Made by a program: the position numbers and the translations under genes | In this document: one piece after another, positions 33,926 through 43,515 of the stretch | How the letters are laid out: each line of letters begins with the position of its first letter | Position numbering within the stretch: the stretch's first letter is position 1 | The notes under the pieces: generated by a model | Seen by the model: the letters and a program-made list of their open reading frames with translations, nothing else | The model's database searches: none | Told to the model about the DNA's origin: nothing | DNA from: Hohaiivirga grylli | GTDB taxonomy: Bacteria > Pseudomonadota > Alphaproteobacteria > Rhizobiales > Beijerinckiaceae | DNA length: 64,000 bases | Assembly (NCBI RefSeq): GCF_039655745.1 | Contig: NZ_JBBYXI010000002.1 | Coordinates: 620,001 to 684,000 of the forward strand | Direction of reading: 5' to 3'

Positions 33926-34408
33926 TCAAGCTTTACGCTCTGGTCTCAAATCCTGCTCATCAGAACCTTTTCGTTTTACAGCACGAGTTACAAGATAACC
34001 TGCCGTCAGCGCACCAAGTCCAAACAGAACCGGTTTGCGCTTAACCAGATATTCAATTTCCTCAAGAGCAGAAGAAAGCTTCATGTCACGAATGGCATCG
34101 GATAATTCTTCCAGATCATCTGCAATATCATCAACAAATGTTGCAGGCCCATCATCACGACCTTGATATCCGCCGGTATCTCTCAAGGAACCAGCAAAAT
34201 TATCGACAACCTCTGCGGCCATATTCTTGTAATGATCAGCATAATAATAGGCCTGACCACGAGCAATATTGCCAACAGCATGAAGAAAATCGGAGAATGC
34301 CTCATTGTTTTCCTCATGAGGCGGAGGGGTTCTGAAGCTTCTTCTGCGGTTGCGCCACATACGGTTATTGGAAACGTTCTCTCTACGACGTTTATTTCGT
34401 CCGAACAC
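33926..34408 (-). CDS. Membrane-anchored protein of unknown function in the YqjDE-like operon
   Basis: 160 residues from a GTG with GGGAG seven bases upstream. The N terminus is very basic (RNKRRREN, WRNRRRSF). A helical middle includes ARGQAYYYADHYKNMAAEVVD, and one membrane segment lies near residues 125-143 (PVLFGLGALTAGYLVTRAV). The plan of helices followed by a C-terminal anchor resembles the YqjD group, but I cannot assign the family. It is the first gene of the operon with the holin-X and DUF3618 genes. Confidence 0.75.
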   Translation of the reverse strand: MFGRNKRRRENVSNNRMWRNRRRSFRTPPPHEENNEAFSDFLHAVGNIARGQAYYYADHYKNMAAEVVDNFAGSLRDTGGYQGRDDGPATFVDDIADDLEELSDAIRDMKLSSALEEIEYLVKRKPVLFGLGALTAGYLVTRAVKRKGSDEQDLRPERKA

Positions 34409-34474
34409 GTTCTTACTCCCTTACTGACAACCAAAAACGCACGAGCGCCTGAAAGCGCCCTTGTTAAAACAACA

Positions 34475-34501
34475 CCTTGCGGAAGATATGGTTCCGCAAG
34501 G
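34475..34501 (-). terminator. Probable mfd terminator
   Basis: A perfect 10-bp stem CCTTGCGGAA/TTCCGCAAGG with a 7-base loop lies 47 bases after the mfd stop. In the minus direction TGTTGTTTTAA follows, a weak T-tract. Confidence 0.6.
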
Positions 34502-34547
34502 TGCAACAGATTTATAAAAAACCTGAATTATTACAGTAAGATAATGG

Positions 34548-37500
34548 CTATTTTTTTTCTGCCACTCTTGCCAGATTTCGTAATATTATGGTCGTTATCT
34601 TAATACGTTCTTCTGGGGTATCTGTTTCCCGAATAAACACGACAGACATATCCGGGCGAACTTTTGCAAAAGAGCCCTGCTCCGTAATGTATTGAATAAG
34701 ACCTTGCGGATTAGCGAAAGAATTATTACGGAACGAAACCGTAATGCCTTTAGGCCCACCCTCAACCTTTTCAATGTTGGCACGACGGCACAATACCTTG
34801 ATGGACATGATCTTCAGCAACAGATCAACTTCCGATGGCATAGGGCCAAAGCGGTCAATAAGCTCTGCACCGAAGCCTTCGATTTCCTGATCTGTCTCGA
34901 ATGATGACAGTCTGCGATAAAGCCCAAGACGCAGCTGGAGATCAGAAATATAGCTTTCCGGGATCATCACTGAGGTACCCAGATTAATTGATGGTGACCA
35001 CTGATCTTCTGCTATGTCTTCAATACCAGCCTTGAGTTGTGCAACAGCCTCTTCCAGCATCTGCTGATAAAGCTCATAACCAACTTCCTTGATATGGCCA
35101 GATTGCTCCTGCCCCAACAGATTACCTGCTCCACGAATATCCAGATCATGGGAAGCAAGCTGGAAACCGGCTCCAAGCGTATCCAATGACTGCAGAACCT
35201 TGAGTCGACGCTCGGCCTGAACTGTCAGCGTTTTATTGGCTGGAACTGTAAAGAGTGCATAAGCCCTGCTCTTTGAACGGCCAACACGACCGCGCAACTG
35301 ATACAACTGTGCCAACCCAAACATATCAGCCCGGTGAACAATCAGTGTATTGGCGGTTGGGATATCAAGCCCGGACTCAACGATCGTGGTCGAAAGCAGA
35401 ATGTCATATTTGCCCTCATAAAAGGCAGTCATGACATCTTCAAGCTGCCCGGCAGCCATTTGCCCATGAGCAACAGCAACCTTGGCCTCGGGCACTTCTC
35501 GCGCGAGAAAATCTTTGACCTCAGCAAGGTCATCAATTCGTGGGACTACATAAAAAGACTGGCCACCACGATAACGTTCACGCAGCAAGGCTTCCCGAAC
35601 CAGAAGCGGATCAAAAGGAGTGATAAAAGTGCGAACGGCCAGACGATCAACCGGTGGCGTTGCAATCAGGGAAAGCTCGCGAACACCTGTCAACGCAAGC
35701 TGCAAGGTTCTTGGAATTGGCGTTGCGGACAAGGTCAGAACGTGAACCTCTGCCCTCAGCTCCTTCAGGCGCTCTTTATGCCCAACACCAAAATGCTGCT
35801 CCTCATCAACGATAATCAGACCCAGATCTTTAAATGATATGGACTTACCAAGCAGCGCATGTGTACCAACTACGATATCAATCGTACCATCAGTGATACC
35901 TTCTTTGACCTTTTTCAGCTCGGCATTGCCCACAAACCGCGAGGCTTGGGCAACATTAACAGGCATACCGCGGAAGCGTTCCTGAAATGTCTTGAAGTGC
36001 TGACGCGCAAGAAGTGTTGTCGGGACGATTACAGCAACCTGTTTGCCTGATAAGGCAGAGGCAAATGCAGCACGCAGCGCAACCTCGGTTTTACCAAATC
36101 CAACGTCACCACATACCAGTCTGTCCATCGGGCGCCCGGATGCGAGATCATCAAGCACAGCATCAATGGCCCCTTGCTGATCCTCAGTCTCATCGTAAGG
36201 GAAACCAGCAGAAAACTCTTCATAAAGCCCATCAGGCGGCAGTAACCTTGGAGCCTCCTTGAGAATGCGTGCCGCCGCAATCTTCATCAATGCAGCAGCC
36301 ATCTCGCGGATACGCTGCTTCATCCGGGATTTTCTGGCCTGCCAAGCAACACCGCCCAGTTTATCCAGCTGAACATCTGCTCCTTCAGAGCCATAACGGG
36401 TCAGAAGTTCAATATTCTCAACCGGTAAGAAGAGACGGTCACCACCGGCATAATGTATTTCAAGACAATCATGCGGCGCCCCTGCCGCTTCAATTGTTTT
36501 CAGACCAATAAAGCGACCAATACCATGCTCGACGTGAACAACCAGATCTCCGGGGGTCAGGGCTGTGACTTCAGTCAGAAAATCCTGAGCACGCTTGGTT
36601 TTCTTCGTTGAACGGATCAGCCGATCACCAAGAATATCCTGTTCACCAAGAACGGCGAGATCATCTGTTTCAAAACCAGTTTCAATACCCCAGATTGCAG
36701 CGGTTACTTCAATCTTTGGTGTTGCCAAGGCTTCTGTCAGATTGGCAACTGGTTTAACATTATGAAGTTTATGTTCTTGCAGAACATGGATTAAACGTTC
36801 TCTCGAACCATCCGACCAGGCCCCCAGAACAACACGCTTACCGCTTTCCTGAAGAGCTGCAATATGCTTGACAACGCTGGAGAAAACATTGGCAGCATCA
36901 TCTGCACGCTCTGCAATAAAGTTACGGCCAACACGAGCTGTGCAATCAACAACATCCGCACCGGCATCTGGTATTGCAAAAGGTGTTAAACGGATATCCT
37001 GCAGCTCTGATATCAGCTTGGAGATTTCGTCCCGCTGTAGATAGAGCTTGTCAGCAGGCAATGGTAGATACGGCGCGACACCTGTTTGGGACTGGCCAAT
37101 ATTCTGCTGACGAGCATCGTAATAATCCTCAATGAGATCAATACGTTCACTGATGGCTTCTTCAACCAGATTATCCAGAACAATAGGGCATTTTCCGACA
37201 TAACTGAATAAAGTATCCAGCTTATGGACATAGAGAGGCATCCAGTGCTCCATGCCGGCATAACGCCGCCCCTCACTGACTGCCTCGTATAGCCGGTCAT
37301 CTCGGCTTGGTGCACCAAAGAGTGCCACATAATTTTGGCGGAAACGTTTGATATTCTCAGTTGTCAGCTGCACTTCACTCATTGGAACCAGATCGAGAGA
37401 GCGCATTTGACCAATTGTTCTCTGGTTCTCCGGATCAAAAGAGCGGATGCTTTCCAGTGTATCACCAAAGAAATCGAGACGAACAGGTGTCGCAAGACCA

Positions 37501-38060
37501 GCCGGATACAGATCAATAATACCACCACGAACAGCATATTCGCCGGTATCATGAACTGTGCTGGTTCGCGTAAAACCATTTATCTCAAGCCAGCTGACAA
37601 GCTTCTCGGTATCAACAGTGTTGCCTGGAGCAGCGGAGAATGTCTCAAGTGATACCTGAGAAAATGCCGGTACGCGCTGAACCAGCGCATTTACTGTTGT
37701 CGAGAGAATTCGTGGCTTTTCTGATGTTGAGTGCGATTTTGTCAGACGTGCCAAAGTCGTCATACGCTGCGCAGCAATGGCCGCATTCGGAGAGGCACGA
37801 TCATATGGCTGACAATCCCAAGCCGGGAAATTCAGCACTTCAATTTCTGGTGCGACAAACGCCAGACCATTCATTAAAGCCTGCTGGCGCTGTCCATCCC
37901 GTGAAACATGTAAAAGAGCCGCCGGCGCATCACCTTTCTGGCTCAGACCGCGTGCAATATCAGCGACCATGACAGCATCAAAACCGTCTGGAACATTTGA
38001 AAGAGTGAGCTTACCGCCTTTTTTCAGGCGCTCCATAAGCTGTTTCATTTCCTTGGACAT
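34548..38060 (-). CDS. mfd: Transcription-repair coupling factor Mfd
   Basis: 1,170 residues, full length. Domains in order: UvrB-like N-terminal region (about 10-350), RNA-polymerase interaction domain (about 490-560, including HGIGRFIGL), the RecG-like motor with Walker A GDVGFGKTEVALRAAF near 650, DEEQHFGVGHKE near 752, SATPIPRTL near 780 and the helicase C half with QLRGRVGRSK near 925, then the C-terminal TRCF domain. Mfd removes stalled RNA polymerase and recruits UvrA to the lesion. It follows sdhE by 36 bases, with recG divergent beyond, a layout I know from Rhizobiales. Confidence 0.98.
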   Translation of the reverse strand: MSKEMKQLMERLKKGGKLTLSNVPDGFDAVMVADIARGLSQKGDAPAALLHVSRDGQRQQALMNGLAFVAPEIEVLNFPAWDCQPYDRASPNAAIAAQRMTTLARLTKSHSTSEKPRILSTTVNALVQRVPAFSQVSLETFSAAPGNTVDTEKLVSWLEINGFTRTSTVHDTGEYAVRGGIIDLYPAGLATPVRLDFFGDTLESIRSFDPENQRTIGQMRSLDLVPMSEVQLTTENIKRFRQNYVALFGAPSRDDRLYEAVSEGRRYAGMEHWMPLYVHKLDTLFSYVGKCPIVLDNLVEEAISERIDLIEDYYDARQQNIGQSQTGVAPYLPLPADKLYLQRDEISKLISELQDIRLTPFAIPDAGADVVDCTARVGRNFIAERADDAANVFSSVVKHIAALQESGKRVVLGAWSDGSRERLIHVLQEHKLHNVKPVANLTEALATPKIEVTAAIWGIETGFETDDLAVLGEQDILGDRLIRSTKKTKRAQDFLTEVTALTPGDLVVHVEHGIGRFIGLKTIEAAGAPHDCLEIHYAGGDRLFLPVENIELLTRYGSEGADVQLDKLGGVAWQARKSRMKQRIREMAAALMKIAAARILKEAPRLLPPDGLYEEFSAGFPYDETEDQQGAIDAVLDDLASGRPMDRLVCGDVGFGKTEVALRAAFASALSGKQVAVIVPTTLLARQHFKTFQERFRGMPVNVAQASRFVGNAELKKVKEGITDGTIDIVVGTHALLGKSISFKDLGLIIVDEEQHFGVGHKERLKELRAEVHVLTLSATPIPRTLQLALTGVRELSLIATPPVDRLAVRTFITPFDPLLVREALLRERYRGGQSFYVVPRIDDLAEVKDFLAREVPEAKVAVAHGQMAAGQLEDVMTAFYEGKYDILLSTTIVESGLDIPTANTLIVHRADMFGLAQLYQLRGRVGRSKSRAYALFTVPANKTLTVQAERRLKVLQSLDTLGAGFQLASHDLDIRGAGNLLGQEQSGHIKEVGYELYQQMLEEAVAQLKAGIEDIAEDQWSPSINLGTSVMIPESYISDLQLRLGLYRRLSSFETDQEIEGFGAELIDRFGPMPSEVDLLLKIMSIKVLCRRANIEKVEGGPKGITVSFRNNSFANPQGLIQYITEQGSFAKVRPDMSVVFIRETDTPEERIKITTIILRNLARVAEKK

Positions 38061-38096
38061 GCCAGATATTGCTTCCGTTTTATCTCATTCTCTTTC

Positions 38097-38384
38097 TTAG
38101 AAGAGTTTATGTGCCTCAAAGCTGATGAGTCTATGCATTAAGGGCGTATCATATTCGTCAGGGAGCGGAGCTTCTCCGTTGATCCATTTATAAAGATCAA
38201 TATCAAGAACTTCGACAATCCGTTCAAACTCATCAAGTTCAGCCTCACTCATGCCTGGCAGATTTTCATCAGCAAAACCACCCATAATCAAATCCATCTC
38301 ACGTGTGCCTCTGCGCCATGAGCGAAAGAGAATACGGCGGCGGCGCGGATCCAGCTCAGAACTGTTACGTGTTGTGCCTGTCAT
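38097..38384 (-). CDS. sdhE: FAD assembly factor SdhE
   Basis: 95 residues of the YgfY/Sdh5 family. The key motif is RRGTREMD (RGxxE) near residues 24-31, followed by MGGFADENLPGMSEAELDEFERIVEVLDIDLYKW. SdhE helps attach FAD covalently to the flavoprotein subunit of succinate dehydrogenase and fumarate reductase. It is upstream of mfd on the same strand. Confidence 0.94.
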   Translation of the reverse strand: MTGTTRNSSELDPRRRRILFRSWRRGTREMDLIMGGFADENLPGMSEAELDEFERIVEVLDIDLYKWINGEAPLPDEYDTPLMHRLISFEAHKLF

Positions 38385-38567
38385 GGGAATCTTTCCTGAA
38401 AATCTTTAAAAGCTGTTTTTCAAGGCCATAAGGCTTATTGAACCCCAGCACTTATAAACGCAAGTCAAAAGGGCATCCAGATCAACAAATTACTGCTGTA
38501 TCATTTGGATATTACGGCTGTTGCTGGTAATGAGAATGTAAGACATTTTGATTATTCCCAGTACGTT

Positions 38568-40691
38568 ATGAGCTCTCTACGCCCATCTATTCTTGATCCG
38601 CTCTTTGCTCCGGCATCAACTCTTCCCGGTGTTGGGCAGCGCTTTGCGCCATTACTGGACAGATTAGTGGGGACCCCAGAACGACCTGCCCGCATCATTG
38701 ATCTGTTATTTCACCTCCCCCATAGTGGCATCAGCAGAGAGGTTAAAGGCTCAATCAGCGATGCACCTATTGGCGAAACCGTCACACTTGCTGTTCGGGT
38801 TGTGAAGCATATTCCGTCCCCTCCGATCAAGAGCAGAGCACCATATCGCGTATTGGTTGAAGACGAGACCGGAGATATCAGTCTCGTCTTCTTTAAAGCT
38901 CAGAAAAGCTGGATGGAAAAACTGCTGCCAGTCGGTGAAGTCAGATATATTTCAGGTAAGATTGAACTGCGGGATGGGCACCGCCAGATGGTACATCCTG
39001 ACAGGGTTCTTGATCAGGCAAAGATGGAAGCCCTACCCGCTGTTGAAGCCGTCTATGGGCAGACAGAAGGGATATCATCAAGAATGCTGGCTAAGTTTAT
39101 GAAGCCGGCCCTCGAACGTATTCCTGGCCTTCCTGAATGGCAGGATGATGCATGGCTTAAAAAGCAGAAATGGCCAGCATTTAAGGATGCGCTTTTTCAA
39201 ATACATAATCCGGAAAATGCCAATCAGGCCACGTTAGAGGCGCAACAGAAAAGCCCCATACGCAAGCGTCTGGCCTATGATGAAATATTGGCCTCTCAAC
39301 TGGCTCTCGCTTTAGTACGTAGCCGTATGCGCCGCCTTCCCGGACAGGTTAACGCAGGTGACGGGAAAATGCTGGCAAAAGCAATCAGCACCCTCCCCTT
39401 TAAACTGACAGAAGGACAGGCCTCAGCACTCAAAGACATCCGGCAGGATCTTCTATCAGACAAACGTATGTTGCGCCTTCTACAAGGCGATGTAGGCTCT
39501 GGTAAAACGGTCGTAGCCTTTTTAACAATGATCTGTGCCATTGAGGCGGGGAAACAGGCTGCCCTCATGGCGCCAACCGAAATACTTGCCAGACAACACT
39601 ATGAAAGATTACTCCCCCTGGCAGAACAAAATGGTCTCAAGATTGCCATTCTGACAGGAAGAGATAAGGGCTCCAGCAGGAAGAAAACACTCGCAGAACT
39701 GGAATCCGGCGAGATTGATCTGATCATAGGAACCCATGCCCTGTTTCAGGACACTGTTATCTTCCACAACCTCGGCATTGCTGTTGTCGATGAACAGCAT
39801 CGTTTTGGTGTTCATCAAAGATTGGCTTTAAGCGGCAAAGGACAAGCTGTCGATGTTCTGGTGATGACGGCAACCCCAATTCCTAGAACATTAACACTCA
39901 CCTATTTCGGCGACATGGATGTCTCCATTCTCAATGAAAAGCCTGCAGGACGAAAGCCTATACAAACACGCCTAGTATCGATTGATCGTCTGGATGAAGT
40001 TGCGGCCGCCCTTGGCAGAGCGATTGCGGCAGGTAATCTTGTTTACTGGATTTGCCCGCTTGTCTCAGAATCAGAAGTGCTTGATCTGACTGCGGCTGAA
40101 GAACGTTATGAAATGTTAAAGCAGTTCTTCGGAGATAAGGTCGGTCTTGTTCACGGGCAAATGAAAAACGCAGACAAAGACGAAGCAATGGCACGCTTTG
40201 TTGCGGGAGAAACAAAAATACTTGTATCGACAACCGTTGTAGAAGTCGGTGTCGATGTTCCAGCTGCGACCATCATGGTTATCGAACATGCTGAACGTTT
40301 TGGCCTTGCCCAGCTGCATCAGCTCAGAGGCCGGATTGGCAGAGGCAGCGAAGAATCAACCTGTCTCTTACTCTATAAAGGCCCGCTCGGAGAAACATCC
40401 AAAGCCCGCCTGGAAATGATGCGCGACACCGAAGACGGGTTCAAGATTGCTGAAGCAGACTTACGTCTGCGTGGTGAAGGTGAAATTCTTGGTACCAGGC
40501 AATCTGGACTTCCCGGATTTCAGATTGCCAATCTCGAAGTTGATACTGAGCTTCTGGAGGCCGCTCGAGATGATGCACGGCTCACAATCGAAAGAGATGA
40601 AGAGCTGGAAAGCCCACGTGGGCAGGCTTTACGCACCCTGCTCTATCTTTTCGAGAGAGATTCTGCCGTACGGCTTATACGCGCGGGCTAA
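38568..40691 (+). CDS. recG: ATP-dependent DNA helicase RecG
   Basis: 707 residues from the ATG at 38568; the frame extends to a TTG at 38505, but family proteins begin near LRPSILDPLF. The N-terminal wedge/OB part (about 10-200) precedes the motor with Walker A GDVGSGKTVVAF near 304, VDEQHRFGVHQR near 405, ATPIPRTLTLTY near 440 and QLRGRIGRGSEES near 585. RecG regresses stalled forks and processes branched DNA. It is divergent from sdhE-mfd and ends 3 bases from the convergent DUF502 gene. Confidence 0.97.
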   Translation: MSSLRPSILDPLFAPASTLPGVGQRFAPLLDRLVGTPERPARIIDLLFHLPHSGISREVKGSISDAPIGETVTLAVRVVKHIPSPPIKSRAPYRVLVEDETGDISLVFFKAQKSWMEKLLPVGEVRYISGKIELRDGHRQMVHPDRVLDQAKMEALPAVEAVYGQTEGISSRMLAKFMKPALERIPGLPEWQDDAWLKKQKWPAFKDALFQIHNPENANQATLEAQQKSPIRKRLAYDEILASQLALALVRSRMRRLPGQVNAGDGKMLAKAISTLPFKLTEGQASALKDIRQDLLSDKRMLRLLQGDVGSGKTVVAFLTMICAIEAGKQAALMAPTEILARQHYERLLPLAEQNGLKIAILTGRDKGSSRKKTLAELESGEIDLIIGTHALFQDTVIFHNLGIAVVDEQHRFGVHQRLALSGKGQAVDVLVMTATPIPRTLTLTYFGDMDVSILNEKPAGRKPIQTRLVSIDRLDEVAAALGRAIAAGNLVYWICPLVSESEVLDLTAAEERYEMLKQFFGDKVGLVHGQMKNADKDEAMARFVAGETKILVSTTVVEVGVDVPAATIMVIEHAERFGLAQLHQLRGRIGRGSEESTCLLLYKGPLGETSKARLEMMRDTEDGFKIAEADLRLRGEGEILGTRQSGLPGFQIANLEVDTELLEAARDDARLTIERDEELESPRGQALRTLLYLFERDSAVRLIRAG

Positions 40692-40694
40692 GCC

Positions 40695-41471
40695 TCAGCT
40701 TACGGCCTGATCCTGATCTTCCAGAATCTTCTGGTCTGCCTGCTCAATAGAGACTTCTTTACCAAAGAGACTTTCCGGCTGAATAACACCAGCCGACATT
40801 ACAAGTTTTGCAGCATCATCGACACTCATCTGAAGTTCAATGATTTCAGATTTAGGCAGATAGAAGAAGAAACCTGTCGTAGGGTTGGGCGTACAGGGCA
40901 GAAATACCCCGATCTTTTCTTCCTCACCCGGCGTCAGTTTTTGAATCTCTGGCGTCGCTGGTGTGGAAATGAATACAATTGACCATGTTCCTTTTGTCGG
41001 AAACTGAACAAGACCAACTGTTCTGAAAGATGTACCGTCTGCAGAAAAGATCGTTTCAAAGACCTGCTTTGTTCCGTTGTAAATTCCACGAACAACCGGC
41101 ATTCTCTGCAAGATGCGCTCACCAAGACCCAGAAGGCTTTTTCCAAGAAGATTAGCTGCCAGAAAACCGAGAACCGTCAACCCAATAACAACAGCGATCA
41201 ACCCAACACCGGGAATATCAAATTCAAGATAGGTTTCAGGCAAATAACGCAGAGGAATGAATGGCTTAACCCAGCCATCAACCCATGTCACAAACCACCA
41301 TGAAATATAGGCCGTAATGGCAAGGGGCCCAGCAATAATAAGCCCCGTCAGAAAGTAGCTATGAAGACGCAGGCGCAACAATCTGCTGACCTTTTGTTTT
41401 TTTGGTGTCTGTTCAAGAATCTTACGCATACTCCGATATAAACCTGTTCTATGATAAAGAGATAGCGCCAT
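40695..41471 (-). CDS. DUF502 family membrane protein
   Basis: 258 residues with two clear membrane segments (LHSYFLTGLIIAGPLAITAYI near 32 and VGLIAVVIGLTVLGFLAANLLG near 90) and a soluble C-terminal domain with LVQFPTKGTWSIVFIST and FLPCTPNPTTGFFFYLP, typical for DUF502. Function is unknown; the gene is regularly found beside recG in alphaproteobacteria. A Met at residue 15 is an alternative start. It lies downstream of glmS on the same strand after a gap of about 75 bases. Confidence 0.9.
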   Translation of the reverse strand: MALSLYHRTGLYRSMRKILEQTPKKQKVSRLLRLRLHSYFLTGLIIAGPLAITAYISWWFVTWVDGWVKPFIPLRYLPETYLEFDIPGVGLIAVVIGLTVLGFLAANLLGKSLLGLGERILQRMPVVRGIYNGTKQVFETIFSADGTSFRTVGLVQFPTKGTWSIVFISTPATPEIQKLTPGEEEKIGVFLPCTPNPTTGFFFYLPKSEIIELQMSVDDAAKLVMSAGVIQPESLFGKEVSIEQADQKILEDQDQAVS

Positions 41472-41547
41472 TTGGGAAAATAGCGCATTTCTCTTGAGTT
41501 CTATAGGGACTAAATTGAAGCAGTAAGATTCTTAAATCTGGTTTCAG

Positions 41548-43374
41548 TCACTCTACAGTAACGGATTTCGCCAGATTTCTAGGCTGATCGGCATCTTTAC
41601 CCATCAGGACTGCCGTATGATATGCCAACAGCTGAATTGGTATTGCGTAGACGATTGGTGCAATGACACTAGCACAGTCAGGTACGACAACTGATGAAAT
41701 ATTATCAAGTCCAGAAGCCTGACTTCCAGTCTGATCTGTCAGCAGAATAATACGTCCACCACGCGCAGCAACTTCCTGCATATTGGAAACCGTTTTCTCG
41801 TAAGCGGAATCACTAGGCGCAATGACAACAACAGGCAGCGTCTCATCAATAAGCGCAATCGGCCCATGCTTGAGCTCTCCAGCCGCATATCCTTCTGCAT
41901 GGATATATGACAGCTCTTTAAGCTTTAGGGCACCTTCAAGTGCAAGTGGGTAAGATGTCCCGCGGCCCAGATAAAGAACATCACGTGATTTAGCGATATC
42001 ACGAGCCAGTTTCTCAACATCCTGCTCACATTTCAGTGTTTCACTGATCAAGCCTGGAGTACTGATGATTGAATCGACAAGGCTTTTTTCTTCATCTTCT
42101 GAAAGTGTGCCTCGAGCCCGACCCGCAGCAATTGCAAGACAAAGCAGAACCGATAACTGGCAGGTAAAGGCTTTTGTAGAAGCTACACCAATTTCAGGGC
42201 CGGCAAGAGTTGGAATAACGACATCACTCTCACGAGCAATTGTCGATGTTGCAACGTTGACAACACTGATGATGTGTTGCTTCTGCGCCTTGCAATAGCG
42301 TAAGGATGCAAGCGTATCCGCAGTTTCACCGGATTGGGAAACAAAAAGAGCAGCCTCGCCTTCTTCCAGCGGCATCTCACGATAACGAAATTCTGATGCA
42401 ATATCGATTTCTACCGGTAAACGGGCAATCTTCTCAAACCAGTACTTGCCAACAAGCCCGGCATAATAGGCAGTGCCACATGCAACGATGGAAAGCCGCT
42501 TCAGGTTTTGAAATTTAAAAGGCAGTTCAACAGGCAGATTGACACGCCCGGATGCAAAGTCGACATAATGTGAGAAGGTCCGGCCAACTACTTCTGACTG
42601 CTCATTAATTTCCTTGAGCATGAAGTGGCGGTAATTGCCTTTATCGGCAAGGAAAGATCCTGTATTAATCGTATATTTCTGGCGATCAACAGACTTGCCG
42701 GAAGCATCTCTGATATCTACGCTTTCACGTGTGACAATAACCCAGTCTCCTTCGTCCAGATAGGCAATATTAGCCGTAAATGGCGCAAGAGCGAGCGCAT
42801 CAGAACCAAGGTAATTTTCACCTTCTCCATACCCGACAGCCAGAGGTGCACCATGACGGGCACCAATCAGGAGATCATCTTCACCGGCAAACAGGAAGGC
42901 CAATGCAAATGCACCATGCAAGCGTGGCAACACAGTTGCAACAGCATCAACCGGCTTCCGACCATTGGATATTTCTTTTGATACAAGCTGAAGAACAACC
43001 TCGGTATCGGTTTCCGTTTCAAAAACAACACCCTGCTCTTCCAGCTCGCTTTTAAGCTCACGAAAGTTTTCAATAATACCATTATGAACAACAGCAACTT
43101 TATCTGTCGCATGTGGGTGAGCATTGCGCTCATTTGGTTTACCGTGAGTTGCCCAACGCGTATGGCCAATACCAACACTGCCAGCTAAGGGGGTTTCCTG
43201 AAGCTTTGCTTCCAGATTACGCAGCTTACCTTCCGCACGGCGGCGTTCGATAACACCATTGTTAAGTGTGGCAACACCGGCAGAATCATAGCCGCGATAC
43301 TCCAGCCGTTTAAGTGCCTCGACAATCTGGGGGGCAACGAGCGAAGTTCCAAGAATACCAACGATTCCACACAT
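41548..43374 (-). CDS. glmS: Glutamine-fructose-6-phosphate aminotransferase (isomerising)
   Basis: 608 residues. The start is set by the catalytic N-terminal Cys: MCGIVGILG at 43374, although the frame opens five codons earlier. Glutaminase domain features are HTRWATHGKPNERNAHPH near 86 and NGIIENFREL near 110. The two SIS domains carry ACGTAYYAGLVGKYW near 302, SQSGETADT near 350 and LGRGTSYPLALEGALKLKE near 475. It makes glucosamine-6-phosphate, the entry to UDP-GlcNAc, peptidoglycan and LPS. It is 141 bases downstream of glmU on the same strand. I see no glmS ribozyme. Confidence 0.98.
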   Translation of the reverse strand: MCGIVGILGTSLVAPQIVEALKRLEYRGYDSAGVATLNNGVIERRRAEGKLRNLEAKLQETPLAGSVGIGHTRWATHGKPNERNAHPHATDKVAVVHNGIIENFRELKSELEEQGVVFETETDTEVVLQLVSKEISNGRKPVDAVATVLPRLHGAFALAFLFAGEDDLLIGARHGAPLAVGYGEGENYLGSDALALAPFTANIAYLDEGDWVIVTRESVDIRDASGKSVDRQKYTINTGSFLADKGNYRHFMLKEINEQSEVVGRTFSHYVDFASGRVNLPVELPFKFQNLKRLSIVACGTAYYAGLVGKYWFEKIARLPVEIDIASEFRYREMPLEEGEAALFVSQSGETADTLASLRYCKAQKQHIISVVNVATSTIARESDVVIPTLAGPEIGVASTKAFTCQLSVLLCLAIAAGRARGTLSEDEEKSLVDSIISTPGLISETLKCEQDVEKLARDIAKSRDVLYLGRGTSYPLALEGALKLKELSYIHAEGYAAGELKHGPIALIDETLPVVVIAPSDSAYEKTVSNMQEVAARGGRIILLTDQTGSQASGLDNISSVVVPDCASVIAPIVYAIPIQLLAYHTAVLMGKDADQPRNLAKSVTVE

Positions 43375-43515
43375 GTACGCGTCTTCCATAATAGGCTGAC
43401 AATCATCCGATTATCAGCTGAATATTTATTTATGCATATTTAGCTAAAGTTAGTGAGCAGAAAGGCCAAATCAACTTGCGTAACTGATTATGTCATTAGC
43501 CTGTTTTCAACCGCA

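Noticed and set aside
35334..35837. 167-codon plus-strand ORF inside mfd
   Set aside because: Antisense to the highly conserved Mfd helicase motor; no ribosome-binding site or family signature.
40612..40623. Perfect palindrome GCCCACGTGGGC in recG
   Set aside because: It lies inside coding sequence with no loop and no T-run; most likely chance or codon-driven.
43375..43515. glmS ribozyme or sRNA-controlled leader before glmS
   Set aside because: The glmU-glmS spacer is only 141 bases and shows no ribozyme core; such ribozymes are mainly in Gram-positive bacteria.
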